Shown here: one piece after another, positions 10,014 through 22,449 of the stretch
Layout: every line of letters starts with the position of its first letter
How positions within the stretch are numbered: position 1 is the stretch's first letter
Source of the DNA: Acarospora socialis
Lineage: Eukaryota > Ascomycota > Lecanoromycetes > Acarosporales > Acarosporaceae
Length of the DNA stretch: 64,000 nt
Assembly (NCBI GenBank): GCA_025617375.2
Contig: JAMYGW020000002.1
Coordinates: forward strand, 806,001 to 870,000
Direction: 5' to 3'
The notes under the pieces: model-generated
The model's database searches: none
What the model saw: only the letters and a program-made list of their open reading frames with translations
What the model was told of the DNA's origin: nothing
Translations under genes and position numbers: made by a program

Positions 10014-13000
10014 TTATCGCGCCGACATGGAACCGAACCTGCCAATCACAGGATCCGACAGCGTCGCCCCAGGCAGTGATGGCCTCTTCCCAGCACCTCT
10101 CGACTGATTCGGTTCGAGATGCTCCATGCCTCGTTTCACTACCGCAACCTCGTCGCGCTGCACGAAGATGATGCTACCATTCTGGAAAATCTCGAGCATC
10201 ATCCCGCCTGTTGTGCTGAGCCAGTCGGACGGGAAGAAGAAGTGGCGGTCGAAGTACTCGGGATCGAAGCTCTGCGAGTCGGCCGAGCAGATCCAACCAT
10301 CTTGATGGAGAAAGACGAGCCGATGGCCGTAGTTTCCCAGAATATGCTCGACTTGATCCCCCATGGGTTGGTAGTCGGGTATGGCAACGGCCGACTTGCT
10401 CTCGGCGGTGAAGTCGCCCAGGTTCCACAGTACAAGCCTTGACTTAGAATACGATGCCAGTGATTCAGCAAAGCTGATTGCAATGACTTTAGAATTGAAA
10501 CACGGCATGATAGATCGTACAGCGAGGTCTGAGGATATAGTGCCAAGGAGTTGAATTCCATTCTCGGTTGTCAGCCTGGACAATGATCGCCACTCGTACA
10601 GATGCGCCACATTAGCTGTGACCAGAAGCAGCTTGTCAGCATGAGTTGGATGATTGCTCCATCGATACCGCTGGCGTTTCTCCCATGTCATAGTGGTAAG
10701 TTCCTTGCTACTGTCTGGCCCAATTGACCAGAGCGTATCTGCTTCAGCTGAGGATAGAAGCAGAAGTGTGCAGCCAGCATTGCTCAAGACATGATCCACA
10801 GCCATTCCAACCCGATGGTCTAGGAAGGTGTTGGACACACTCCATACGTTTTGCTTCCAGACAAGTCTCTGGGCCATGACCCTACTTGATGAGTCCACGC
10901 TACACAGAATTCGACTCCGTGAATCGAAAAAGAGTAATACAATAGATACCCCTTTGGCATGATGAAAGAGAACCTGAACTTGCTGGCCGTTCTTAGCCTC
11001 AAAGAGACATATAGAACCATCCAACTTGCCACAGAAGACAATATTACTGCCCTCAGCACAAGCATATGCTGTGATATGCGCAGATAGTTTTGAGTCATCC
11101 AGTGTAATATCCTGAGCCATTGTAGAGACTGAAACGGTGTCGCTGTTCTCTTCGTCGTGATCATCGCGGACCAAGACAGGAGGATCCCAGACTCGACAAT
11201 GTGGCCCTCTGACATCAATCAGACGTTGACCATCAGCACTGAATGCCAGTGACTTGATACCATACTCCTCCGACTGGATCCGATACAACAGCTTCAAGGT
11301 TTCGAACTCAAAAACTTGAATGGTTCCAGAAGAGTTCCCACACGCCAGCGTTAAGCCATCGGCCGATGAGGCCATAGTATGCGCGTTGGCAAGTGCCATT
11401 GCTTGGACAACGCCAGTTGCTATATTGAAAACCACTAATTCGCCGTCATTGAAGGCAGCGGCCAGGAGGCACGTTTCCGCAGCTCGGCTGAACATCAAGC
11501 TTAGAACAGAGGCTACACCTGGGCGTCTCCTCGCCTGAGAGCCCAAAGAGCCAGTATTCTGGCCGTAGATGTCGTATATCGTATCGTTTTCTAGGTCCCA
11601 GACAATAATGTCTAAGCCGCGGTACGCAATAGCAAGAAGGTTCGCATCCTCCGCAAGCGTTGCGCAAGAAACACGACGGTGTAAACCTGAATACTCCTCA
11701 TCAAGCTCATCCAGCCAACTTGTGAGTTCTCTGCAAAGACCCGTAGTCATATCCCAGATGAGCAATCGATTGCTTCTCAGCGCAGCCAGAAGGAGTTGAT
11801 CGCCGTCTAGAAAGGAAAGAGCCAGGCATTGTGATTCCAATTCAAACTTCCAAATCTGTTCCCAGGAATTGACCTTCCAGACGCATATCGATTTAAGAGC
11901 CACGGATGCGAGGACGTCCTCGTTCTCACCAAATTGCAGAGTTTTCACAGCGTCACCATGGACCAAGGTTTGGTTCTCTTGACAGGTTGTTTCATCGTAT
12001 ATCTTGATTTGCCCACTCACGAGTCCCACGGCAAAGACTTGAGAGGAACACGCGACGGCGGACGGCGTGTCTTGTTGATAAGTAATTGTGGATGAACAAT
12101 CATCCCAAGTCCTGGCAGACAAACCACTCACGGTGATTGAGTGGGCAGAGTTGGCAAACTGCTTTTTGAGAGCGCTGTCCGGCGGACAAAAGGGAGGGAT
12201 GAGGCGGAATACTGATGTCGGTGAAGACAAGAGATTTCGGCCAAATTTTGTGACCAGACGAACAAGATCGACGGCCCAAGAATCAATCAGCGCAACATCA
12301 TTTCCAAGAGGTACAACATGCCGAGCTCTCCTTTGCAGGTAATGTCTGAAGGCCCGTCCCGCTTGAATCAGGTGATTGAGGTCAGAGTTTTGTGCAACGT
12401 ACTCAATCCATGAAAGAACATTTGCAGAAATCAAGAACCTTGACAGTGCAAAAATGAAAGTATCATCTTCTGAGGAAACAAAAGCTATATGAGAAGCGAA
12501 TAAGTTACAGGCATATGACACGAATGGAGAGCGTGCTTTGGTAGTTAGGCTGAGGCTGAGCTTGCGATGCTTTAGGCCAACCATCTCTCTTCCACTGAGA
12601 TATTCAAGGCACACTAGCGCCAGTGCTGTGTGGCCAATTCTCTTATCCACCGCAAATTCTGATCTGTTGTTTGGCCGCAGCAAAAAGTCCCTGGCTGTCT
12701 GGTGCACCATTTGCACCCGTGAACTTGCGTCGATGTAAACAAGTTGGCCACAGGTCGAGGCAATCGACCGTTGAATACTATCAATGCTGTCCTTAATGTC
12801 AAGCTGAAGAGCGTGGTAAAGTTCGTCGGTAGTCAGAGGATGAGCAGCGCACACAGTCCATGTCAAAATCGCTTTTGCCAGCCGCTTTCCATAGGGCATG
12901 CTCGACATCGAGTCGAGAATGCGCATGTAGAGCTCGTCCATATCCGATGGGACACTTTCGAGCACCTCTCGTACCTCCGCAGCCGTATGGACTCGCTTCA

Positions 13001-14854
13001 ACTCCTGTAATACAATGCGAACCCATAAAAAACATCCACTTGACTTCTCAAGTATCAACGCCATGGTGGATTCTCGCGCTTCTTTTCTATCTGGACCGAG
13101 AGCCGGAAGACTGTTGAAATTCTCTTCGAGATATAGTCGAATATCAGCTTTGGTGCCCTCTGACGGCACTGTCTTGGAAATAATCCTCAGACCTCGTGAG
13201 GTAGCCGATCCATACGTTTCAAAGGGACTTCGAGAAGTTAAGAATATGCGTGTTGTCCTAAATTCCGCAGCTTTCATCAACAAAGAAACAAGCTCAGAGT
13301 CGTTTCTACATTCATCCAGTCCATCAATAATCCAAAACTGCGGCCGGGAGAACTGAACTTTGAAGATCCCTTCCAAAAAGAGCTTTCTCCATATTGTTCG
13401 ATAGTCCGCTTTGAATAACTGAGGGTCTTTTCGACATGCCTTAAGAAGGAGGTTGAAGACTTCGGTGTGCATTAATGATATTTGCCATGCCAACGATCTC
13501 AAAAAGTGGCCAATGCTAGATTTCGATTTATCGCCGTAGTTGAAAAAGTAAAAGACACAGTTTTCGCCATGGTCCTTGAGAGATTCTATAACAGTACTGG
13601 CTAATACTGACTTTCCCGTACCTGGGTTTGCGGTTATCCAGAACACTTGAGGATCCGACGACTCACGCCACTCCTGATATGTCTGCTCCTCAGTTATCCA
13701 GGTGCACGTCCCAGGTAGACAGAAGGATTCAACACGCAAAAAGTCGTCGTCATGTGTATCATCCACATCGAGAAGGTCTTTGAGCCGTTGCTGGAGTGTG
13801 TAATCAGTCTCCCGTCGCTTGATAGAGGTGCCTAGTCTCAGATCCTCCAGAGTCGAAGCAAATGCGTTCCGAACAGCTAAGTAGTTCGGATCTTCTTGAC
13901 TCGAAAACTTGCAGACCTCGCGATGGTTGCCATTGAGATACATTGTCCGCTCATTTGCATACCCCAAAGTTGCAGAGTCCTTCGGTACAACAATGGCCTT
14001 TTTTACACCAAAGCTCATTGCATTTGTTTCGTAAAACGAATGAAGTTCCAATTCCTGACAGTGATGAGGAAACTCATCGTTGATAGACTGTATCGTTGAC
14101 GAGTTCGGAATCAGGTCCGATACGAATGGCCTAGCCCCCGGGGTCACTTGTAGGATTCTTGTCAGAATCTCGGCAAGGTTCGAGCCACGATGAGGCGTTG
14201 CGAGAAAGAAGATTGCGCGAACTCGTCGAGCGAAGTCATCATGTTCTTTGAGCTGTCTTGCCAGGATGTATGCCCTCTTCGCGACAAGGCCACCTAGACT
14301 GTGGCAGACCAAGATGATTGGATTCTATCGATTTTGTTATCTCATTGTCTTCAAAAACAGTAACGACATCCATGCTACAGTAACATCTGTTATAGTTCAT
14401 GCAGGTCACAGCTCTGCATTCACAACTAAGAAGAACTTACGTCGTCGTCCCGTGGGATAGCAGGATAGTCCTTGATCCACTCAAGCAACGATCTGGCAAA
14501 ATCGTGTATATTCAGAATGCTTTCCTTCTCCCAGTTTGAATCATATCCAAAGGTGTGTATGCGAACATCTTTGAATCCGGGGTCGTGTCCCAGCCATTCC
14601 TGCGGCCAGAAAAGTCCCAAGTCTCCATCTTTGCTCCACGTCTTTCGGGAGCCTCCACCAAGACCATGTATGAAGACTAGGTCAGCAATGGCCTTTTCGA
14701 GTGGTCTATAGATGGTGGTCAACCCAAGCGGGCCTTTGTCATTTTCCGGGCCACTGTTGTTGGTTTTGCGAAAAGTTACCGCTCGAGAGAAGAATGACCG
14801 CTCTGACGCTGTGACTGATGACGCCCGTGGTTCACGTCGGGAAAATTGTTCCAT
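10014..14854 (-). CDS. NLR-like receptor: alpha/beta-hydrolase, NACHT, WD40
   Basis: Two exons, 14441-14854 and 10014-14324, join in phase to give 1,574 residues. Residues ~55-275 form a SesB/DUF676-type alpha/beta hydrolase with FIHGLGGG, the nucleophile elbow VCHSLGG (Ser ~147) and a candidate catalytic His at NGNH (~272). The NACHT domain has Walker A NPGTGKS (~372-378) and Walker B FWIIDGLDEC (~470). A helical winged region follows, containing MVHQTARDFLL. From about residue 900 there is a series of degenerate WD40 blades (SICVWKV, RLLIWDM, IIVWDL and others). This is the layout of fungal NLR-like proteins tied to non-self recognition and regulated cell death; the ligand is unknown. The blades are diverged and not near-identical, unlike the ankyrin units of the other NLR here. 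The elbow has Cys rather than Gly before His-Ser. Confidence 0.9.
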
Positions 14855-15828
14855 GTCTGATTAATCGTCATGGCAACTGCACGGCAATAGTCGGACTGAC
14901 CGCAGCGCAGAAGACCTGATGTATAGCACACAAGCTGGCTTTTGTAAGGTGTACTGTACAAGCTAAATTCGAGACAGATTGGGAGCCGTTCAAGCCTAAC
15001 GACTTGTTGAACCTCAAGTCCGGTATCGCAATGTGAGCGTTCTTCTTCAGGGCCTCGTACGGTAATGAGCTTCACGATCGGTCTGTAGAAGGTTCATGGT
15101 CGCAGAGAACCCAGGACTGCCAGAAATGCAGTTCGGGTGCCACACAACGAGGTAACGGCTCAGAGTCTCACAAAAGCACACACCAGAGATAGGGACCCGC
15201 ATGGTAGTGTCTGTTGCCTCACTGTGTGGCTTGCACTACATGTGGTCATTGACAATACAGAGCTTTGTACGGAGTACACGGTACTGTACGAGTACACCAC
15301 GAGCATCCTGACTCCCTGCAGAATCCTGCTGGCCAATCCATTGGGACGAACTCCTTTATCCTGGGCGGCTAACTATGTAAAGCTACTCTAGACTCCGCAA
15401 TTACGAGACGGCAGGCGGAGTACGGAGTACCGCGGCAGGCGTCCCGAGCCCAAGGAACTCAATTTGACAATCAATAGGAGGAGCTTATTGACTGCCATCG
15501 GTAATTATCAAGCAGCGACATGCGTTCGCTAGGTAGTGTGCAGGCCCAGCACGGCGACTGAGATTTGATGGCTACCCAAACAGTCGGATCCGGGATTACC
15601 TTTACTATCACGAAGTCGAGCGGGGTTCTCTAACAGCAGCCCAATAGCAGACTTCATGCAACCGCCGAAACGCATCCTCGCATATGGCCCCCAAGTGTTC
15701 AAGAGCCGCTTCCATCCCTTCTCGGCGAGATGGGAAGTACAAGACGGCTACGATGCCTGAGCAGAGGAACTGGGAGAAAACATTGCTCCATAGCTATTGA
15801 GCTGGTCAGAGGCTCATAGTGTGCCTCT
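14855..15828. other. intergenic between divergent NLR and fructosamine-kinase-like genes
   Basis: A 974-bp 5'-5' region that must hold both promoters. It contains two exact copies of the 10-mer TACGGAGTAC (15268-15277 and 15421-15430), with related GTAC/AGTAC words between them. Short frames on both strands have no recognisable product. Confidence 0.55.
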
Positions 15829-17203
15829 TTGGATCCGTTCGAAATGACGACCATACTTGAAGAAACCCAGACTGCTGCTTTACCACCTGTTGCCAAGCCC
15901 GCCGTGCCAATCACGGCGCGCAACATCGTGGCGGCCTTGACTGACCTGCCGGAACAGTATATCCAATATGTCGACGACGCAGTTGCTGCAAGTATGGTGG
16001 AAGCTCACTCCAACATTGAGCAGCAGCTTGCTTACTTGCTCAGATCTACCATCTGGTTCTGTGGTCAAAGGTCTCTATCCCCATGGCGCCGCTTACTGGA
16101 CGAGGACGGCGGTTATCCAGACTCAACAGCAAGACAACTCTGACTTAAGTTTCTTTCTAAAGGTTCGTGAGTATTACCTGTTCAGAATGACTCTGAGCTG
16201 ACAGAGTGGTCAAATCAAGGTGACACACACCGACGTTGGCGGTGCCAATCTAAGGGGGGAATTCGCGTCGATGTCCGCCATTCGCGATATCACTCCCGAT
16301 TTCGTACCAGTCCCAATCGCTGTCGGGACATATACGTCCAATTCGGACGTTCATTTCTACCTGTGCAGTTTCGTGGAAATGACGGACGAGCCTGCAGAGG
16401 TCGACACTCTGCCAGCAAAGCTTGCCGAACTGCACCTGAAAGGTGTTGCCAAAAATGGCAAGTTTGGGTTTGATGTGCCCACGAACCAGGGGGCGTTGCA
16501 GCAGCCGAACTCTTGGACTGATTCGTGGGAGAAGTTCTTCTCGAACATGATGCAACGTTGCTTCAATTGGGAGCAGGAAATGCACGGTGATGATGAAGAG
16601 ATGAAGACATTGTTCCAAGCCATCACGGAAAAGGTAATCCCGCGACTTCTCCAGCCATTGGAGACTGGTGGCAGGGAAATCAAACCTCGTCTCGTGCATG
16701 GAGACTTGTGGGACGGGAATACCTCGACAGATATAAACACTGATAAGCCTGTGATATTCGACGCCAGCTCCATGTACGCACACAATGAGTGTAAGTGACA
16801 TCGCAACTTTGATGAAGTGAGTTAGTGCTAAGACATCTAGTCGAACTGGGGGCCTGGAACCTCCCCCGCCATCAGATTTACAAGACATATATCAGAGCAT
16901 ATCAGAAACATTTTCCAATATCCGAGCCAACGGAGGACGTGGATGACCGACTTATATTGTACCGCCTGTAAGTTTGCCCTCATGAACATTGAGGTAGCCA
17001 CGATGGGGATTGGACTATGCTGAATCCTGTTCGAAGTCGGTTCAACTTGACGTCCTCAGGATGTTATTTAAACAATCTAAAATTCAGAGAACTGTAAGCG
17101 TGTCTGCTTGAGAAAAGTTCAGAATGCATACTAACAGGAAACTACCAGTGTTATAGAGGACATGCGGTACTTGGTTGACAAGTATACTCATCCCACTTCC
17201 TGA
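15829..17203 (+). CDS. fructosamine/ketosamine-3-kinase family protein
   Basis: Six exons, 15829-15991, 16044-16162, 16220-16790, 16841-16967, 17037-17093 and 17149-17203, are all phase-compatible and encode 363 residues. The family core starts at NLPSGSVVKGLYPHGAAYWT and runs through THTDVGGANLRGEF, the catalytic-loop motif HGDLWDGN and the metal-site equivalent VIFDASSMYAHNE, then a helical tail. Family members phosphorylate sugar adducts on protein lysines so that they detach (deglycation), or act on related small molecules. This protein has about 50 extra N-terminal residues before the core; Met at 15844 is an alternative start. The last exons are short, but each join restores family-like sequence (LRFNLTSS, VIEDMRYLVDKY). 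Confidence 0.85.
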
Positions 17204-17861
17204 CCTGCTTCGATCAAAACCCCTTCATCAGCTCCAATTGATCAAGGGTGTTGGTGATTTCGTTGTTCTTTGGTCGGCAAGGAGATTCAGTGGATCGGTC
17301 CACTGGTGAGGAAGGGAAGGGTAGAAGAAAGACGTGAGGAAGAGAGGCCAAGAAGGCCATGATAGTGGCTTACAGTCCTGGCGTATCAGTTGTGTAGATC
17401 GTGCGTTGTTGATGGTGGTGCTGATCCACCTGGTTTCTGTAGCTATCTTCTGTCATCTAATATGTCGTCCAAACGACCAGAGCATTTTTGCGTAGTGGAC
17501 CAGCTAGAGCTGTTATTTGGCAAACCAGTCCCGTCTGTATTATCCCTAGAAGTCGCGAATCCTCATGCACTTCCAGGCCGTTGTGTCTTAACTTGTAGCT
17601 CCCAAGCAGGGTAATTAATTCTGCACTTGTAGCTTACCTAGGTAGGCTGTCGCCCTGTTTTGCTAAAATCACTATGGTCCGTAGATGTCATGTTTTGTTG
17701 TGTCAGCCACACCAAGGCGCCACAGGCGAGCTTGTCGGAAACTGCCAAGCCTCGATCGAAGCGACCTCCTTCAACTCGTAAATACTCCCCACTTCTTTAC
17801 CTACTCTCGTCCGTAACACGCCAACGACTTGAGTCAGGTGGCTCGACTTGCTGTTGCAACC
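17204..17861. other. intergenic, upstream of STS1
   Basis: A tandem spacer of 658 bp with only short frames lacking recognisable features. It must include the STS1 promoter. Confidence 0.55.
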
Positions 17862-18878
17862 ATGAATAGCTTGGTAGCAACACCGCCGACATTCCCTCAT
17901 CAACTCTTTGATAACACACGACTATCTCCTACTCGTTCAGGTATGTAGTGCACTCGCCATTCGGCTCCCTGATCAAGCGAGCTTCTGCTGAGAGCCCGGC
18001 AAGTGTCTTTGCAGAACCTTATGGCTTCAGGACGGAAACGAAAAGCAGAAGATGACGAATCCTACGAGTCTGGTGGTGTTGACGATCGGATGTCTGCATC
18101 ACCTTCGAACTCGCCTGCAATCTCCTCCCGACCGCTGCCGATACAACGCCAGATAAAGCGAGCTAGATCAGGGCCCGCTGGCCGTCCTCTATCGTTGCCA
18201 CGTCTCCTGGAAACGTTGGATGCTGAAGCTATGCGGACCGTGCTTCAGTCCATCTGCGAACGGCACCCTCAGATCGGATCCGAGGTAGTGCACACAGCAC
18301 CTCGACCAACTGTAGCTTCCGCTCTCGACGTCCTCAAGCGATACGAATCCTCACTACAAGCTTCCTTTCCTTTCGGTGGCAGACCCAGTTCCAACTATGC
18401 TTATAACCGCGTTCGCCAACCGCTTATGGATCTCCTCGAAGCCTTGAACGACTTTACGCCGCACTTCCTTCCGCCCAACGAATCCCAAACCTCTCTGTCT
18501 CTCAGCTTCCTCGATGGTGCCACCGAGATCATAAACCGGTTGCCTACGTGGGACTCGGCTCAAAACAGCATACATAAACAGACTGCTTATGAAGAAATCT
18601 CGAAGGCGTGGTCACTAGTTATTCGAGAGGCCGCGAAAAGAGGAGGAGGTATACAGCTTCAATACGGAGGCTGGGATCAGAAATTGGGAAAGCACAACCA
18701 GCAAGCCAACGGCAAGCTTCAGGAGGCCTTGAACGAGCTGAGTGCAAGCCTTGGGTGGATCGGAGGACAAAATCTTGGCGGCTCGAACATGGGATCGCAA
18801 GGGCTGGGATCAATACGACAACAGCTTCTATCAGGAACGTACGGTAGTACCTTACCTGTGGGTGTTGGACCATGGTAG
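17862..18878 (+). CDS. STS1: nuclear proteasome tethering factor STS1/Cut8
   Basis: Exon 1 is 17862-17940 and exon 2 is 18004-18878, giving 317 residues. The acceptor ending at 18003 was chosen because the more obvious one just before AACCTTATGG puts the conserved frame out of phase. The start [14 protein letters not shown] and the basic RKRKAEDD stretch match fungal Sts1 N-termini. The core from [27 protein letters not shown] to the C-terminal SLGWIGG helix is the Cut8 domain. Sts1/Cut8 holds proteasomes at the nucleus and links them to import and the nuclear envelope. The RKRK cluster is a likely nuclear localisation signal. Confidence 0.92.
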
Positions 18879-19679
18879 AGACGAGCATTCACCAGGGTCG
18901 GTTCGTATTGTTGTCAGCAAGCGTAGTATCGTCAGATGAGTGGATCATTGGAAGGCGCAACGGCAGATAGCATGTGACTACATGGAGTCTTGTATTCCCT
19001 TGCGTGTCTACTACATTGGAGATGTTTCGGGTGTATCGGTGCACTCACCACAAGTCAGTCCTTCCATTAGCGGTCAAGCTTTCCTTGTTGTAACGAAGCT
19101 ATGTACGGACACGGCCAACAAGCCTGCCAATAGGTTGTGTTCGAAGCTGATTTTGCTGGGAAACCACTTGTTGTTGCATAGCGTGGAGTTTTAAGACTGC
19201 AATGTCACGAACTGAACTCAAGAAGATCAAGTTGTCCTGATCTCAACTTGCTCTCAAAGCTTGCAACACATATGACCTTACGTGTTATACAATCTCAGTG
19301 ATCTTAACTCTCACAGCAGAGGATTGAAGTGAAAGCTATGCTTAGTCTGAGAAGCGCACACAGGATATGGTTGTTGATGCACTGAATCTCAAAAAAGCAG
19401 AAAGCAACAAACAAAACGCGAGACTCTGATTAGGTATCACGTGTTCACCTAGGGCTTGTTATAATGAACTCGCTAAGTTTCACCGACATCGCGTCACTTC
19501 TACTTCACTCTCATGATATCGAACGCACTTTTGCAAGTACTGGGTCGAGCAAATTATCCGCGACACGGCTATTCTCACCTTGAATGACTCACAACTGAAG
19601 TGGCACGACCGCGATCTTCGTTTACTGCTCGTGGCTCGAATCTTTGTATCGAAAGTCGATTTTAGGGCCTCAAATCCAA
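18879..19679. other. intergenic, STS1 to DUF7918 gene
   Basis: This is an 801-bp spacer. Short frames (for example 18940-19194) have no family signature or plausible splicing partners. It must hold the promoter of the next gene. Confidence 0.55.
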
Positions 19680-20855
19680 ATGGTGCTGAAAAAGGCCATC
19701 GAAGTCAAGGTTCTTGTGAATGGAAGTGCCGCTCAAGAATACAGCGACGACGACGAGGAAGGCCAAGGACCTAAGGCAATCACCAGCTATATCCAAGCAC
19801 AATCCGGTGCCGAATTTGCGGTGCGATTTGAGCTTAAACCCTCGTTTTGGTTCCCTTCCGAAACTCTGGGCCTCTACATTTCCATTGATGGTAAGCTATT
19901 AAACGGCACAATCATTACGAAAGAGCGCTTTATAGAGCACCCTCGGGGTTATACGGCTACTTTTGAAGGAATAACTAGGAGCCATGGAGTGACGTGGTCA
20001 CTCGAAAAGTTCAAGTTCGCGGAGGTCAAAACTAGTAAGTCTAGACTCCCAGCTACTACCTTATGGCAACATCGCTGATTCGAGCAGGCGATGAGCAGAT
20101 AGAGATTACCGACACCAGTCTCAAGAATACTGTGGCCGCCATTGGAAGCATAACTCTTGTATTACATCGTCGGCATAAAGGCACCTACCATCCACCTGAG
20201 AATAAAGGTTCTAGCCGGGATTGGGATGAACTTGCGGAGCTGGGCACGCTCCCCGAGAAGGTTTTGAAAGGGCAAGCGCTCTCGCACTGTACAAGGTAAG
20301 ATAACTGATATACTTGTGATGTACTTTGTTAAAGAGTAGTGATAGTCTCGGCTTGCCACAATTTGCATCACCCAGAGGTTCTTATTCGGGATGTAAATAC
20401 GTTGATGGGAAAGACAATCCCTTTCTGGTATTCAATTTCAAATACAGGTCTCGGAGTGCGGATCCTTTAGACTCCTATCTCCAATGTAACGCTAATAAAG
20501 CCAAAACACCAGAGGCTCTGGAGGATCTACATATGATCCATAGGACCCCGACACCTGTCCCGCTCGAGGAGAGGCCAATTGAGGAACTGAGCATTGACGA
20601 GGCTCGTGAGTTGTTACGAAGGCAGAAGGTACGATCTGCAACACCAATTCGAGATATATGGGTATCACTGATATACTGTAGGAGCGCCAGGATAGTGCTA
20701 CTGCGCTGACGAAGACTGAGATCAAACCTGAGCGTGATATAAAGCGCGAATACGAGGACGACGAGGAATACAGCGCTTTACTGGATTCTGCACGTGCGAA
20801 CAAGGTGCCGCGAATATTCGAAGAAGGCGAAGTCATCGATCTTTTGGAGGACTAA
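19680..20855 (+). CDS. DUF7918-type fungal protein
   Basis: Four exons, 19680-20034, 20088-20295, 20337-20628 and 20682-20855, join in phase to 342 residues. The N-terminal domain (residues ~1-215) has the pattern I recall for DUF7918: a beta-rich start, an acidic EYSDDDEEGQ turn, SYIQAQSGAEFAVRFELKPS, and GTITLVLHRR-like strands. FNFKYRSR precedes HRTPTPVPLEERPIEELS and a helix ELLRRQKERQ. The C-terminus is charged, with TEIKPER and a final acidic EVIDLLED. No enzymatic function is known to me. The IKPE sequence fits a SUMOylation site and VIDLL with acidic flanks fits a SUMO-interacting motif; both are inferences. Met 19680 was chosen because the upstream part of the frame does not look conserved. 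Confidence 0.8.
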
Positions 20856-21087
20856 GGTTGCTGACTGAACACGCTACGTGAATTACAAGAGGGGGGATAG
20901 GCTTCTGTCTGCGTTAGTTGCTGATTTAGCCCGGTGGTCAACAAGGTGGAGCTTTACAGCAACGTCTTCTAGGGTTCGAGGATCGATGAGTTGGACAAAG
21001 GCCACAAGGAAGCTTTGAGAATGTTTGCTTCTCGGGCTGAAGATAAGCACGATAGCTTCTGACTACCTAGCACAATTTGTATGGCGT

Positions 21088-22214
21088 TCATAGAATGATC
21101 TTGCTGGCAACACTCAGTAACCACGCAGCATCCTGCCAACCTCCCTTACCATCTCCAGGTGGTGGAATAGTTTCAACTCGTTCGTGCACCGGTGCCAGCA
21201 CAACCCTCTTATCCTCCTGCCTCTTCCTCCCCCCTTCTGACCCGAATCCGTCTCCCTCAGAAGGCCTAACATCCAACTCCCCATCACTGTCCACCCTCTC
21301 ATCACCCTCATTTCTAAACAACGACCACCCAATAAACCTGTCCAACCAACCGCCCAACCCAAATCCTTTCTCCTTCGTCAGCCTCCGCAACTCCCTCTCA
21401 TCCACTTCCTCCTCGCCATCATCTGCTCCCTCATCCTCCTCTTCTACATCCACAAAATCCGGTCCCTCCACAAACGCCCCCTCACTCCGCATTATCTTCC
21501 CTCCCACCGACATTCCCAATTCAACTCTACTCCCCACCCGACTCCCTCTCCTCGAGCTCCTCGCACTCGCATACCTCGACCCCGAACCCCTCCTCGACAA
21601 AACAGGCGAGAACTCATCATCCGCAACCTCCCCGTCCCCCACCACACCCTCCTCCCCCTCCTCGTCCCCCGCATCAACAAGACTCGTACTACTGCTCCTT
21701 GTCGCCAGCCACGACTGGCCTTTACTCTCCTGCGTCGAGCTCGCAATCAACGCGCCGGCACGCATCAGCCATTCGGAATCCTCTCCCGCCGATGCGTACC
21801 GAGGCGTGCGTGAGGACAGATGCCCAATTGAGACCGAGGACTTGGATTTCGGAACGGCCGCGGCGAGGGAGGTGAGGGCGGTGAGGGTGTGGGTTGATTT
21901 GGATTTGTGGGCGCCGGCGCGGAGGCGGGTGCGGGAGGGGGAGCGCGAGAGGATGCTGGGTGTTGTGGGGGTGGAGCGGGGTTCGATGTAAGAGGTTCGG
22001 GGGTGAGTGTGAGTGAGTGGTGGGGAGGGGAGGGAGTCTGGGTCGAGGATGGGAAATTTGGGCGTTAGCGGGGCGAGGGAGAGGTGGTTGAGCGAGGGGT
22101 GCGAGCGCCGGCTGCTGGGGGAGTGGCGGTTGTATGCGACCTGTGGGGAGGGAGGGTGTCAGTTTGTTCTGAGGATTGAGGGAAGTACGAGTAGGAGATG
22201 TGGCTTACATCCAT
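21088..22214 (-). CDS. DUF3984-type fungal protein
   Basis: Exon 2 (21088-22140) is one long open frame. A good donor at 22208 joins it to ATGGAT (22209-22214), giving 352 residues that begin MDVAYNRHSPSSRRSHPSLN, as I recall for this family. Features are a Ser/Arg-rich N-terminal half (SILSRSPSRTR), then RSEGAFVEGPDFVDVEEEDE, a Glu-rich stretch, and the conserved helix RRLTKEKGFGLGGWLDRFIG. The function is unknown; the low-complexity Ser-rich half suggests a phosphorylated, largely disordered protein. The predicted first coding exon is only two codons. An upstream in-frame extension of exon 1 is open, so the true start may be further upstream. The plus-strand frame over the same bases is an antisense shadow. 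Confidence 0.78.
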
Positions 22215-22449
22215 GATGTGGTAACGGTTTGCAATTGGGTTGATATCCCAAATGATGGCAACGGGATGTGGTGAGGGGAGACTGAACCCAAATCTGGGGT
22301 ACGGTACGCACGGACCAGTGGTTGTTCAATTTGGCTTTCACGTGCTCGTGACAGTTTGATTCTCCTCCGAAAACCCACAAAATTGGAAGCATTGACAATG
22401 GCTTGACTTCACTCATTCAATGGAGATCGATGGATTGGGTATCCGGAAA

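Noticed and set aside
21077-21991. 304-residue plus-strand frame with Ser/Pro-rich product
   Set aside because: Antisense of the DUF3984 gene, whose conserved FGLGGWLDRFIG region lies on the minus strand.
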